28,349 nt of DNA from JBEIUL01 sp044356865. GTDB taxonomy: Bacteria > Planctomycetota > Phycisphaerae > Phycisphaerales > SM1A02. The notes under the pieces are model-generated. The model was not told the origin of the DNA, did not search any database, and saw nothing but the letters and a program-made list of their open reading frames with translations. The first letter of the stretch is position 1. The number at the start of each line of letters is the position of its first letter. Shown in pieces: positions 7,787-15,884 of the stretch. The translations under genes were made by a program, and so were the position numbers. The stretch covers positions 1 to 28,349 of the forward strand of contig JBIKVN010000010.1 of NCBI GenBank assembly GCA_044356865.1, given 5' to 3'.

Positions 7787-9025
7787 ATGGAAGCACGAGC
7801 CGCCTATGCCTACCGGGCCGTCGACGCGAGCGGTCGCGTGGTGACCGGCAGCATCAGCGCCGCGAACGAGGCCGAGGTGAGCCGCCGCGTCCGGGCCGAG
7901 GGGAAGATCGTCCTCGAGATCATCCGTGACCTGCCCGGCATGGTCGGGCGCGAGCGGCAGGCCCGCGAGCAGGGGACCGGCGACCGCCGGGTGCGGCGGG
8001 GCGAGCTCGTCGGCTTCTGCCGGCAGATGGGCGTGATGCTCGAGACCGGCGTGCCGGTCTCGGAGGCGCTCGACGCGGTCTCGGTGCGGGCCGGCTCGCC
8101 CGAGTTCAAGGCCCTGCTCGCCGGCGTCAGCGCCGAGGTCCACGCGGGCTCGGCGCTTTCGGCGTCGTTCGCCCGCCGGCCGCGGGCGTTTCCCACCATC
8201 GTCATCAGCCTCATCCGCGCCGCCGAGGCGTCGGGCTCGCTCGGCCTCATGTTCGGCCGCGTCGGCGATTACCTGAGCCGCGAGGAGCAGACCCGCCGCC
8301 GCGTGAAGGGCGCCCTGACCTACCCGATGATCATGCTCGGCGCGGGCATCCTCATCGTCGGCGGGCTGGTCGCCTTCGTCTTGCCTCGTTTCGCCGCGAT
8401 CTACGCGGGAAAGGGAGCCACGCTGCCGCTGCCGACGCGGATGCTGCTCGGGCTGTCCGACGCGCTCGTCCACGGCTGGACGGCCTGGGTGCCCGCGGTG
8501 GCGGCGATCTCGGTCGCGGGATTCCTCTGGCGACGCTCGGCGTCCGGCCGGCGCACGCTGGATCGCGCGGCGCTCGCCGCCCCGGCTCTCGGTTCGCTCA
8601 ACCGCTCGGCGTTCCTCGCCCGCGGCTTCCGCACGCTGGCCACGCTGCTGGCGGGCGGCGTGCACCTGCTCGACGCGCTTTCGATCGCCCGCAGCCTGAG
8701 CGACAACTCGCGGCTCCATCTCTTCTGGGATCGGCTCGAGAAGGCGGTGCGCGACGGGCGGCAGCTCTCCGACGCGATGGCCGACGACGGGCTGGTGCCC
8801 GCCGACGTGACGGCGATGGTCTCGGCCGCCGAGCGGTCGGGACGCCTGCCGCAGACGCTGGAACGGATTTCGGCATTCACCGACGAGGAACTTGATTCCG
8901 AGGTCAAGCGGATCACCGCGATGATCGAGCCGCTGACCATCCTCTTCCTCGGCAGCGCGGTCGGCGGGATCGCCCTCGCGGTCCTGCTGCCCATGTTCAA
9001 GGTGAGCTCGGTCGTCGCGAAGTGA
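7787..9025 (+). CDS. gspF: Type II secretion / type IV pilus inner-membrane platform protein (GspF/PilC family)
   Basis: 412 residues, the usual family length. The start AAYAYRAVDASGRVVTGSIS is typical of GspF, and two repeated cytoplasmic F domains are visible (about 70-190 with FCRQMGVMLETGVPVSEALD; about 270-390 with FLARGFRTLATLLAGGVHLLDAL). Hydrophobic segments lie near 180-205 (MIMLGAGILIVGGLVAFVLP), 230-250 and 380-405 (LTILFLGSAVGGIALAVLLP). It is the inner-membrane platform that couples the GspE ATPase to pseudopilin insertion. A CGGAG ribosome-binding sequence lies seven bases before the ATG. Confidence 0.94.
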   Translation: MEARAAYAYRAVDASGRVVTGSISAANEAEVSRRVRAEGKIVLEIIRDLPGMVGRERQAREQGTGDRRVRRGELVGFCRQMGVMLETGVPVSEALDAVSVRAGSPEFKALLAGVSAEVHAGSALSASFARRPRAFPTIVISLIRAAEASGSLGLMFGRVGDYLSREEQTRRRVKGALTYPMIMLGAGILIVGGLVAFVLPRFAAIYAGKGATLPLPTRMLLGLSDALVHGWTAWVPAVAAISVAGFLWRRSASGRRTLDRAALAAPALGSLNRSAFLARGFRTLATLLAGGVHLLDALSIARSLSDNSRLHLFWDRLEKAVRDGRQLSDAMADDGLVPADVTAMVSAAERSGRLPQTLERISAFTDEELDSEVKRITAMIEPLTILFLGSAVGGIALAVLLPMFKVSSVVAK

Positions 9026-9146
9026 AGCGCGATTTGACGGTTCGCGATCCGCGCGGCCATCATCCCCGCATCCACTCCGCCGGCGTCGGCCGCGACCATG
9101 GACGGTCCCGGATGACGCCCGCATGTTCCGACCGGGAGTTCCCGCC

Positions 9147-9386
9147 ATGGTCAACCCGAAGGCCAGCCCGATGACCGGAATCGATCGCGCCACGCTGCTG
9201 CAGCTCGTGCAGGCCCTTTCCCTGCCCGAGCGGCTCATCGTCTGCCTGCACCACGCCGACGGGCTCACCGTGCTCGAGATCGCCGCGGTGCTCGAGGTCT
9301 CGCCCGACGAGATCACCCGTCGCCTTGATCGCGCCACTGCGAAGGTCAAGTCGCTGGTGAAGAAGCCGAAGCGTCGCGCGGCCTGA
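9147..9386 (+). CDS. Small HTH protein resembling sigma-70 region 4
   Basis: 79 residues. The segment LVQALSLPERLIVCLHHADGL followed by TVLEIAAVLEVSPDEITRRLDRATAKVKSL matches the helix-turn-helix of sigma factor region 4 (in ECF factors typically LPxxxRxVxxLxxxxGxSxxEIAxxLGxSxxTVxxRLxRAR). No region 2 is present. ATG 9147 is chosen because GGGAG ends eight bases upstream; ATGs at 9123 and 9171 are possible. The tail is basic (KKPKRRAA). It may be a DNA-binding accessory factor or a regulator of the operon; an autonomous sigma factor is unlikely without region 2. It lies 121 bases after gspF. Confidence 0.7.
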   Translation: MVNPKASPMTGIDRATLLQLVQALSLPERLIVCLHHADGLTVLEIAAVLEVSPDEITRRLDRATAKVKSLVKKPKRRAA

Positions 9387-9457
9387 CGCACGCGACGGCC
9401 ATCGCGCCGCCGCACCCCTGACCCACGCCCGCGCCGTCCGGCGCCCGGGCCCCGGAA

Positions 9458-9479
9458 CGACGGGGCCATGCCCCGTCGC
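9458..9479. repeat. Palindromic intergenic repeat, copy 1
   Basis: Perfect 9-bp arms (9458-9466 and 9470-9478) surround a CAT loop. The 22 bases 9458-9479 are identical to 25264-25285. This copy lies between two convergent genes and has no T-run, so it resembles a REP-like element or protein-binding site more than an intrinsic terminator. A second small hairpin (GCGCC-GTCC-GGCGC, 9431-9444) lies just upstream. Confidence 0.65.
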
Positions 9480-9565
9480 CGACGTCACGCCCGATTTCCT
9501 GCCGTCGCTCACTCCCATCCGCGCGACCGTTCCCCTGTCGCCAACCGCGCCGTCCGCACCACCCC

Positions 9566-10606
9566 TCACCCCCAACTCGCGAGCATCGCGGTCAGGTCCC
9601 CCGCGCCGACGCTGCCGTCGGCATCGAGGTCCGCCGGCCCGCCCGCCGTTCCCCACGCCCCGAGCAGGGCCGCGAGATCCGCCGGGCCGACGGTCCCGTC
9701 GCAATCGAGATCGGCCGCGCGGCACGCGGGCCGGATCCGCACCGTCATCGAAAGCCGCGCCGCCTTGGCGAACCCGCCCTGCACCAGCGGGCTCTCGTTG
9801 CAGTAGAACGCGGGAAACGCCGAGCCCTGCTGCACGACGCGGGCGAGGCTGGTAATCGAGAGCAGCAGCTTCCCGTCGGCGAGCGAGCCCTGGAGGTACG
9901 ACGCCGCGAACGGATCGGCGCTCGCGAGATCGAACCGCATCTCGGTGCCGACCGGGATGAGCTCGCCGGGCTTCAGCCCGTCGATGGTTCCCGTGGCGAA
10001 CGGCGCCGGATCCCAGCGCTCCCGGACCGAGTTCGAGACGTCGACCGCGGCGCCATCCCGCGAGCCGAGCGCGAACGCGCTGCGCACCCCGGGATTCAGC
10101 ACATTCTGCCCGGCGACGGTGAACGGGGTGTTCGCGAGCCACGCGGCGCGGCTCATGCCGTTGCGGAAGCCGACCCCGAAGACCTCGACCGCTTCGCCCG
10201 CGTCGGCGTCGGGGATCCACGCCGGATCGTTCGCGGCGACGAACGATGGCCACGGGTCGGGCGTCGGGTCGTAGGCCAACGTGAGGTCGCTCGAGAACTC
10301 GAGGACGAGCGTCGCGTCGAGAATCTCGTAGCGATCGGGCGACAGCCCGGTCGGCAGCTGCGACGCGGTCAGGAAGCCGACGATCATCTGGCCGTCGCGG
10401 TTGTCGAACATCGTCCCGCCCGGCTCGTTCCCGAAGACCGACGCCGTCGCTCGCGTACCCGGCGTCGGGTTGAACGGATAGTTCCACCGGTCGGCCCACG
10501 GGGCGGCGAACTCGACGGCGATGGGGTCGTCGCTCCCTGCAAACGCGGAGGTCGCGGTGGCGGAAGCGAGCAGGATCGTCGCGAAGGCGGAACGGTGGGC
10601 GGGCAT
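9566..10606 (-). CDS. Secreted protein with C-terminal dockerin-like tail
   Basis: 346 residues. A signal peptide (MPAHRSAFATILLASATATS then AFA, predicted cleavage before GSDD) is followed by a domain of unknown function of about 270 residues (PFNPTPGTRATASVFG, FDNRDGQMIVGF, DATLVLEFSSDLTL). The C-terminus has two short repeats, each with a Ca-binding-loop-like D-x-D-x-D/S-G pattern: DLDCDGTVGPADLAALLGAW and DLDADGSVGAGDLTAMLASW. This paired tail is common in secreted proteins of Phycisphaerae and is thought to act as an anchoring or sorting module. The gene is divergent from the prepilin-leader gene at 10673 and runs into the end of the secretion operon, so export by that system is an attractive but unproved idea. 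The biochemical role is not recognisable. Confidence 0.85.
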   Translation of the reverse strand: MPAHRSAFATILLASATATSAFAGSDDPIAVEFAAPWADRWNYPFNPTPGTRATASVFGNEPGGTMFDNRDGQMIVGFLTASQLPTGLSPDRYEILDATLVLEFSSDLTLAYDPTPDPWPSFVAANDPAWIPDADAGEAVEVFGVGFRNGMSRAAWLANTPFTVAGQNVLNPGVRSAFALGSRDGAAVDVSNSVRERWDPAPFATGTIDGLKPGELIPVGTEMRFDLASADPFAASYLQGSLADGKLLLSITSLARVVQQGSAFPAFYCNESPLVQGGFAKAARLSMTVRIRPACRAADLDCDGTVGPADLAALLGAWGTAGGPADLDADGSVGAGDLTAMLASWG

Positions 10607-10672
10607 GGGCGTATAGTTCCCGCTTCCCCCGCGCGGGTTCAACCGTTTCGGGGTTTCTCCCGCGAGATTTCC

Positions 10673-11530
10673 GTGCGACCGCACCTTCCGCGAACTTCCC
10701 GACCGACGACCGCCGGCTTCACGGTGGTCGAGTTGCTCGTGGTGGTCGCCTTGGTGGTCCTGGTCGTTTCCCTCGTGATTCCCGCGGCGAAATCGGTCCG
10801 CAATCGGGCGGCCCAGGCGGTCGAGGTCTCGGCGGCGCGGCAGCTGCTCGTGGCGTGGACCGGTTACGCGACCGATCACGCGGGCGCGATCCTGCCCGGT
10901 TACCGGAATGGCCTGCCCGCCTTCGACGAGAACGGGCAGTCCATCGCGACGCAGACCATCGGCGTCGCGGCGGCCCGCTACCCGTGGCGGATCGCCCCCT
11001 ACCTCGGCCACGACTTTCGCGGGCTGTATCTCGACGCGAACCTCCGCACGCTTGAGGAGCTCGCCGCGACCGACCGTTCGAACTACCTCTACCAGACGAG
11101 CGTCTTCCCGAGCCTCGGGCTGAACACCACGTTCGTCGGCGGCGACGAGAACGACGGCTGCTTCAGCCCGGCGTACCTCAATGTGTACGGGAAGTTCTTC
11201 GTCGACCGGCTTTCGCGGGTCCGCCACCCCGAGCGGCTGCTGGTGTGCGCGTCGGCCCGCGGGGCCGATCCGCAATCGGGCTTCGGCGAGAGCATTCTCG
11301 ACGGCTGGTTCCGCGTGCGCAGCCCGATGTTCACCGCGTCGCGCTGGGGCGAGCGCTACCTCGACGAGGACGCCGCGAGCTGCGGCCAGGTCGCCCGGCG
11401 GAACGGGGCCCGCACGGTGTGCGGGTTCGTGGCCGGCCACGTCGAGGTCCGCACGCCGGACGAGCTGCGCGACATGCGGTTCTGGGCCGACCAGGCGGAT
11501 GCGGTGGACTGGGTGCTCGAGCCGCAGTGA
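10673..11530 (+). CDS. Prepilin-leader protein (type II pseudopilin-like), divergent from the dockerin protein
   Basis: 285 residues from GTG 10673. A short basic leader ends in the type IV prepilin signature AGFTVVELLVVVALVVLVVS (cleavage between Gly and Phe, Glu at +5), followed by a 245-residue globular domain (YLGHDFRGLYLDANLRTLEE, FSPAYLNVYGKFF, RVRHPERLLVCASARG) ending near FVAGHVEVRTPDEL, close to the FADGH-type ending of the large planctomycete family of prepilin-like proteins. The leader is cleaved by a PilD-type peptidase, absent from this window. The GTG at 10595 would put 26 extra residues before the leader and overlap the divergent gene, so 10673 is preferred. Confidence 0.82.
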   Translation: MRPHLPRTSRPTTAGFTVVELLVVVALVVLVVSLVIPAAKSVRNRAAQAVEVSAARQLLVAWTGYATDHAGAILPGYRNGLPAFDENGQSIATQTIGVAAARYPWRIAPYLGHDFRGLYLDANLRTLEELAATDRSNYLYQTSVFPSLGLNTTFVGGDENDGCFSPAYLNVYGKFFVDRLSRVRHPERLLVCASARGADPQSGFGESILDGWFRVRSPMFTASRWGERYLDEDAASCGQVARRNGARTVCGFVAGHVEVRTPDELRDMRFWADQADAVDWVLEPQ

Positions 11531-11983
11531 GTAAGCGATCGGTCTGGACGGCACGGGGGTTCGGGAACGCGCCCCGATCGATAGCATCCGTCCGCCGCGG
11601 CGAAGTTCCGGCGCGGCTTCTCCCAGTCGGAACGTGCCGCCTTCGGCCCTTTGGCTCGGGCAAACCGTATCCGCGGCGCCGCGGAGATCGACGGTCGTCG
11701 CGGAGCACGCAGTGGGTTTCGCGGCGGGCGGCAAAGCCTTGATAAACCCATGCGAGGGTCGATGCCGGAGCCGCTTCCGCCGGCGGTGAATGGTCGAGCG
11801 GGACTGTCCGCGGCGGACGCAGCATTTCGCGGCGATCAGGCCCGAGGAGTCGAAGTCGCGGAGGATCGAGGTGTCGTCATGGCCCCGGAGTCTCCGGGCG
11901 GGCGGCATCAGGGAAGCCGGGTTCAATGCGGAGAAGGCGGCCGGAAACTTGGAAATCGCGAGGCGAAACCGGGCCGAGTGGAC
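11531..11983. other. Gene-poor stretch between the prepilin gene and the IS630 remnant
   Basis: No recognisable gene is seen in about 450 bases. One short + strand frame (11790-11990, 66 codons, ending AGNLEIARRNRAEWTG) and the opposite-strand frame over it both show high third-position GC, so composition does not settle whether either is coding. A loose inverted repeat (CGATCGG at 11536-11542 with CCGATCG near 11576) follows the prepilin stop and could be a weak transcript end. The region may be non-coding flank or relics of earlier insertions. Confidence 0.4.
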
Positions 11984-13154
11984 GGGTTGAGCGATCGTCC
12001 CAGGTTCATCTACCGCTCGCAAGTTCTCTTGAACTCATACGGCTCACCGTTGAACCTCGCGCGTGATCCAATCGGCTCGACAGACCGATCGCAGGGTTCG
12101 GCGATCGATCGTGCGGTGGCTCCGTTCGGCTTCGGCCTCGAGGGCCGCCTCGTCGGCGTACGCGCGGTTGCTCCAGTGGTTGTTCCGGAGCCAAAGCCAG
12201 AGTCGCTCGGTCGGATTGAGCTCGGGCGAGTACGGCGGCAGGAAGAGCGGCGTGATCCGCTTGGGCTATCGCAACCGCTTCGCGTGATGCCAGCCCGCGC
12301 CGTCGAGGATCATGACGGCGTGCTCCCGCGGCCGGATCCGCGAGCCGACATGGTCGAGGAAATCCTGCATCGATCCGGTGTTCGCGTGGCGCAAGGTCAT
12401 CGCCGTCGACCAGCCCGTCGCGGGCTCGATCGCCGCGAAGACCCGGATGGACTTGCGGCCGTTCTGCCGAATCACGCTCGGCCGCGAGCCGGTCGAGGCC
12501 CACACCGTGCTGAGGGTTCCCTGTTGCCCGAACCGGGCCGCGTCCTGGAAGAGCACCCGCACCCGGGTCCGCGGCCTTGCGTCCTGCACACTCTTGACAA
12601 AAGGGGGCGGGGCGCCGGAACGTCGCGATCGTCTCGGGATCCTGCTTCGGATGCCGCGGCCGCGGGATCAGGCAGGAGAAGCCGTTGCGATGCAAGATCG
12701 CGTAGACGGCGTTGAGCGAGTTCGGGACGCCAAACTCGAACTCGAGGATCTGACGCACCTGCTGGCCACGCAACGCGGAAACGCCATCCTAGGAGGTCGC
12801 GCCGCTCCGCACCCGCTCGATGAAGCGTGCCTCCTGCTCCGGCGTGATACGGCGGACGCGGCCATGGGCCGTCCTGCCGTGCACAGCACCGAGACCGTGG
12901 TCGCGATGGGCGTAGACCCACCGCTGGACGAAGCGGCGGCTGCGCCCGAGCATCACGGCTACGTCGAGCGTCTCATGGCCCTTGAGGGCGAGGCTGACGC
13001 ATCGCAGCCGATCCCGCTGGATGGCGTCGCGTTCGGACTTGATCATCCGGGCGAGCCTCTTCCCATCGCCGGGTTCCTGTTCCTTCGCGTGCATGCGGCC
13101 TCCTTGTCTCAAGAGGACGCATCATGCGCGGGAGCGCGGGACAGGCGCAACCCC
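11984..13154 (-). mobile_element. Remnant IS630-family insertion sequence, tentative ends
   Basis: The only element-like content is the broken transposase (12044-13094). Possible terminal inverted repeats are GGGTTG..GC at 11984 on the + strand and GGGGTTG.GC read inward from 13154 on the - strand; they match only imperfectly and no flanking TA duplication is visible. The implied length of about 1.17 kb fits the family. Treat the ends as guesses and the element as inactive. Confidence 0.4.
12044..13094 (-). pseudogene. Broken IS630-family DDE transposase (two amber codons, one frameshift)
   Basis: Conceptual repair gives about 349 residues, normal for IS630. The N-terminal part (MHAKEQEP at 13094; RDRLRCVSLALKGHETLDVA; HTH MLGRSRRFVQRWVYAH) runs to an in-frame TAG at 12789-12791. 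The same frame continues through DGVSALRGQQVRQILEFEF, then a 1-base shift at a TTTT run (12599-12602) moves to the frame with the catalytic region: first Asp in RVRVLFQDAARFG, second Asp in VMILDGAGWHHAK, a second in-frame TAG at 12266-12268, then LFLPPYSPELNPTERLWLWL with the catalytic Glu. A strong AAGGAGG ribosome-binding site still precedes the start. The gene is inactive unless both stops and the shift are bypassed, which is improbable. Confidence 0.88.
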
Positions 13155-13236
13155 AACAGGCGCCGAACGGCGCGCAAGGATCACTTGGGAGCCGCATCAG
13201 AGAGCAGCTACCCGGACGCGGCTTGGGGTGCTTCGT

Positions 13237-14598
13237 TTATGGGCGTTCCGTCCTCGAGCCGGACGACAAACCCGTTGCGGCCAGGGCGAGGATGATGGCC
13301 AGGAATCCGATCATGGGACGTGAATTGAGCGTTCCTTCATAGACACCCATCGCGCACGCGGACGACAGGAAAGCGATGGCGGCTACGGATCGGACGCCGA
13401 ACCGCGACATCCACGGGGGGACGGCCAGGGACACGAGCAGACAAAGCAGCATCGCCAAGCCGATCGCGCCGTAGTCGTGGAGCACTTCGAGGTAGAGGGA
13501 GTGAGCTTCGGAGACATTCGAACGCAAACTGCGCCAGGTCTCGGCGCCTCCCGCCAGCTGATGGTCGGATTGCGAGTCGGATGCCTTGAACTCCGCTCGC
13601 CAGGTGCGGGCGCCGTGGCCCACAATCGGCGCCTGGCGGACTCGGTCCAGCGTCCACGCGTGGAGTACGTCTCGTGACGAACTTGTGGATCTATAGGTCG
13701 AAACCGCCCAATCCCCAATCGAGTCATGACCGGCCTGCCTCGCTTGGAGGTACTGAATCCTCGTCCTGTCCCACGCGTCGGAGAGGAAGAACGCCATGAT
13801 CCCCGTACCGGCGACGAGGGCGCCGCACAGGGCAATGGTCCATGAAAATCGATGTTTCGTCGTCGTGAATATCGCGGACGACGCGACGGCGAATATCCCT
13901 GAAACCAGGCATGTTCGGCTGCCATAGTGAGCGGTTCCCAACAGGGCCGCGCATACGGCCACGAACCCGACCGATCGCATGGCGACCGAGGGGCCGCCAA
14001 ACAGGGCGCCGATTCCCGAGGCGGTCAAGCCCATCAGACCGAAGTAGGTCAGGCTCGGGTGGCCCGGGTGGAACGCCTTGTGGCCCACCAGACCTGATTC
14101 GGCAATTGGAATCGCGATGAGCCACCAGGCTCCGCCCACGGACGCCGCCGCAAGGATCGCCCTAGTCGACAGGCTTGCGCCGAGTACCCCAAGAATCCCC
14201 AAAAAAGCCCGATGCGGCAAGGGTGAGCGTCCGTCAACTCCCGGTACGCCCCACGACATCGCCATCAGCATCCACCCGAGCAACAGGGCCAATGAAAGCA
14301 TCGGTACACGAACGGTCCGATCCTGGACCGCTTGCATGGTGGCGCGCCACCGGAGTGCCGTGACCACCATGAGTATGCCGAACGCGATGCCTTCAAGAGC
14401 GGTGAAAAGACCTAAGCCCGCGATCCAAGCGATCGCAGCCATCGCATGGAGTGTCTTGAGGAGTCGGACCCGGGCGTTGAGGTCGTTTGCGGGGGACAGT
14501 GGTCTCATGCAGTAAGTGAACCAGGCCGATTCATCTTCGATGACGGGCTTTCGGCCGACCGACATTGGGCTTCGGCGGTCGTTGTCGACGAAGCTCAT
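13237..14598 (-). CDS. O-antigen ligase / Wzy polymerase-like membrane protein
   Basis: 453 residues, polytopic, with about ten hydrophobic segments (for example AIAWIAGLGLFTALEGIAFG, VPMLSLALLLGWMLMAM, FSWTIALCGALVAGTGIMAF, YGAIGLAMLLCLLVSLAVPP). The long soluble loop before the last segments has the family pattern LDRVRQAPIVGHG then EAHSLYLEVLHDYGAIGL, as in WaaL/Wzy_C proteins that join or polymerise glycan repeat units at the periplasmic face. The start at 14598 is preceded by GAGGGGA about ten bases upstream; Met13 and Met31 are alternatives. Third-position GC is lower than in the secretion operon. It is the last gene of a short - strand group whose upstream member (14614-14878) looks broken. 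Confidence 0.82.
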   Translation of the reverse strand: MSFVDNDRRSPMSVGRKPVIEDESAWFTYCMRPLSPANDLNARVRLLKTLHAMAAIAWIAGLGLFTALEGIAFGILMVVTALRWRATMQAVQDRTVRVPMLSLALLLGWMLMAMSWGVPGVDGRSPLPHRAFLGILGVLGASLSTRAILAAASVGGAWWLIAIPIAESGLVGHKAFHPGHPSLTYFGLMGLTASGIGALFGGPSVAMRSVGFVAVCAALLGTAHYGSRTCLVSGIFAVASSAIFTTTKHRFSWTIALCGALVAGTGIMAFFLSDAWDRTRIQYLQARQAGHDSIGDWAVSTYRSTSSSRDVLHAWTLDRVRQAPIVGHGARTWRAEFKASDSQSDHQLAGGAETWRSLRSNVSEAHSLYLEVLHDYGAIGLAMLLCLLVSLAVPPWMSRFGVRSVAAIAFLSSACAMGVYEGTLNSRPMIGFLAIILALAATGLSSGSRTERP

Positions 14599-14613
14599 TT
14601 GACCAAAATCCCC

Positions 14614-14878
14614 TCACCGTGCAAGCCCGCGAGGTCCTGCGATCCACACCAGTTTGTTGAAGCGATCCTTCGCCGATTCGGCCTCGACCGTCCTTTCCGA
14701 GCCGACGCGCGCCGGGAAGCATCGGTCGCACAGAGACAGCTTGCCGAAGTGTGGACACGCTCCATGCGTCGAAAGGGATCGCCGTGTCGTGCGGATTGCC
14801 GGGATCCCGGGTGATCGCAACCAGGGCGGTCGCGAAGTTCGGACTCCGGCCCGTCTTCCCATGGGGCGGATTCGTCAC
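14614..14878 (-). pseudogene. Probable frameshifted gene fragment upstream of the O-antigen ligase gene
   Basis: Two frames on the - strand together read like one protein with high third-position GC. From about 14878 (GTG) one frame gives SPNFATALVAITRDPGNP and HDTAIPFDAW; near 14745-14770 the signal moves to another frame, HFGKLSLCDRCFPARVGSER then AESAKDRFNKLVWIAGPRGL, ending with TGA at 14614. One indel would make an ORF of about 88 codons. The stop is 15 bases before the ligase start, consistent with a former operon. I do not recognise the family. Its 5' end abuts the promoter of the + strand glycosyltransferase, so it may be truncated by rearrangement. Confidence 0.35.
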
Positions 14879-14881
14879 GGC

Positions 14882-14891
14882 AGTACACTTC
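14882..14891 (+). promoter_or_regulatory. Candidate promoter element AGTACACTTC, copy 1
   Basis: AGTACACTTC lies eight bases before the ATG at 14900. TACACT fits the TAnnnT pattern of a sigma-70 -10 box. The same 10-mer occurs at 20661-20652 on the - strand upstream of a GT25 gene. No convincing -35 box is seen. Confidence 0.35.
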
Positions 14892-14899
14892 GTACCCGC

Positions 14900-15844
14900 A
14901 TGCTTTCCGCTCCGGTACTGGTCCTTTTCTTCAATCGCCCCCGATCCCTCCGGCTGGTGCTGGATCGCGTGCTCGCGGCTTCCCCCCGGAGGGTCTATCT
15001 GGCCTGCGACGGTCCCCGGCGGGAACGGCTTGACGACCAGGAACTGATCGGTCGGTGCCGGGATCTGGCGATGTCCTATCCGTGGGCGAGCCCGGCCGTG
15101 ACACGCTTTCTGGAGGTCAACGAAGGCTGCGCCGGGGCGGTCAGCGGCGCCCTTTCGTGGTTCTTCGCGCAGGAACCAGAAGGGATCGTCCTCGAGGATG
15201 ATTGCGTGCCCGACCCGACCTTCTTCCGGTTCGCGGCCGAACTGCTCGATCGCTACCGCGACGACGAGCGCGTCATGTCGGTCAACGGGTCCAACTTCGA
15301 CGTGCGACCCCGTGATCCCCGGTCGCCCTCGTACGGTTTCATCCGGTCCCCGCATGTCTGGGGCTGGGCATCGTGGGCGAGGGCCTGGCGGCTCCACGAG
15401 CTCCATCTCACGCAGGAAGCCATCGATGCGCTGCCCTTGGAGAACTATCCGTCGACGTCCGGAGTGTCGATCCGAAAGTGGCGCAAGCGATTTCGGTCGG
15501 TGTCTGCCGGGACACCTTCCACCTGGGACTTCCAGTGGGCTTTCGCCCACCTCCGGAACGGGGGGCTCGTCGCATCGCCCCGCCGGAACCTGGTCACGAA
15601 CATTTTCTCGGAATCCGGAACCCACCTTCAGAAGCGGAGCCTCTGGCAGGAGCTGCCCACCAGCCCGATGCCCTTTCCGCTTCGACATCCCCCGACGGTC
15701 GAACTCGACGCCGACCTCCAACGCCACCTCGAACGGGTCCACTGCAACCACCGTACATGGCTGCTCCGGAAGGTCCACCAGCTCGCCGAACGCCATCGGC
15801 TGGTTCCGGCAGCCTGGCTTCGGAGGGGATTCGGCGGCGGGTGA
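14900..15844 (+). CDS. GT-A fold glycosyltransferase (HlpA/GT2-like)
   Basis: 314 residues from ATG 14900. It begins with the nucleotide-sugar-binding strand APVLVLFFNRPRSLRLVLDR, followed by RRVYLACDGPR, an N-x-GCAGAVSGAL segment and an acidic metal/UDP-binding motif IVLEDDCVPDPTFF (EDD as the DxD equivalent), then YRDDERVMSVNGSNF and HVWGWASWARAW. This pattern is found in bacterial GT-A transferases annotated as hemolytic protein HlpA-like, which are generally surface-glycan transferases. Upstream extension of the frame loses this signature, so 14900 is preferred. It runs convergently towards the GT25 gene at 15921. Confidence 0.8.
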   Translation: MLSAPVLVLFFNRPRSLRLVLDRVLAASPRRVYLACDGPRRERLDDQELIGRCRDLAMSYPWASPAVTRFLEVNEGCAGAVSGALSWFFAQEPEGIVLEDDCVPDPTFFRFAAELLDRYRDDERVMSVNGSNFDVRPRDPRSPSYGFIRSPHVWGWASWARAWRLHELHLTQEAIDALPLENYPSTSGVSIRKWRKRFRSVSAGTPSTWDFQWAFAHLRNGGLVASPRRNLVTNIFSESGTHLQKRSLWQELPTSPMPFPLRHPPTVELDADLQRHLERVHCNHRTWLLRKVHQLAERHRLVPAAWLRRGFGGG

Positions 15845-15884
15845 CGAAAGCGCCCTGAGCCGCCGAGCGGTGCGGGACGCCGCG

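Noticed and set aside
9458..9478. Hairpin read as a bidirectional intrinsic terminator of the secretion operon and the dockerin gene
   Set aside because: No T-run follows on either strand and the identical sequence at 25264 lies within an operon.
12599..12602. Programmed frameshifting in the IS630 transposase
   Set aside because: The change needed is +1, while a -1 slip at the TTTT run would give a different frame; two extra in-frame ambers make decay the simpler explanation.
11651..12715. A 354-codon + strand frame spanning the IS remnant
   Set aside because: It crosses the antisense of a recognisable transposase and has no plausible protein features.
14654..14899. Upstream extension of the GT-A gene frame
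   Set aside because: The nucleotide-binding strand APVLVLFFNRP is expected near the N-terminus, so the start at 14900 is right; the upstream part is Arg-rich and unlike a protein.
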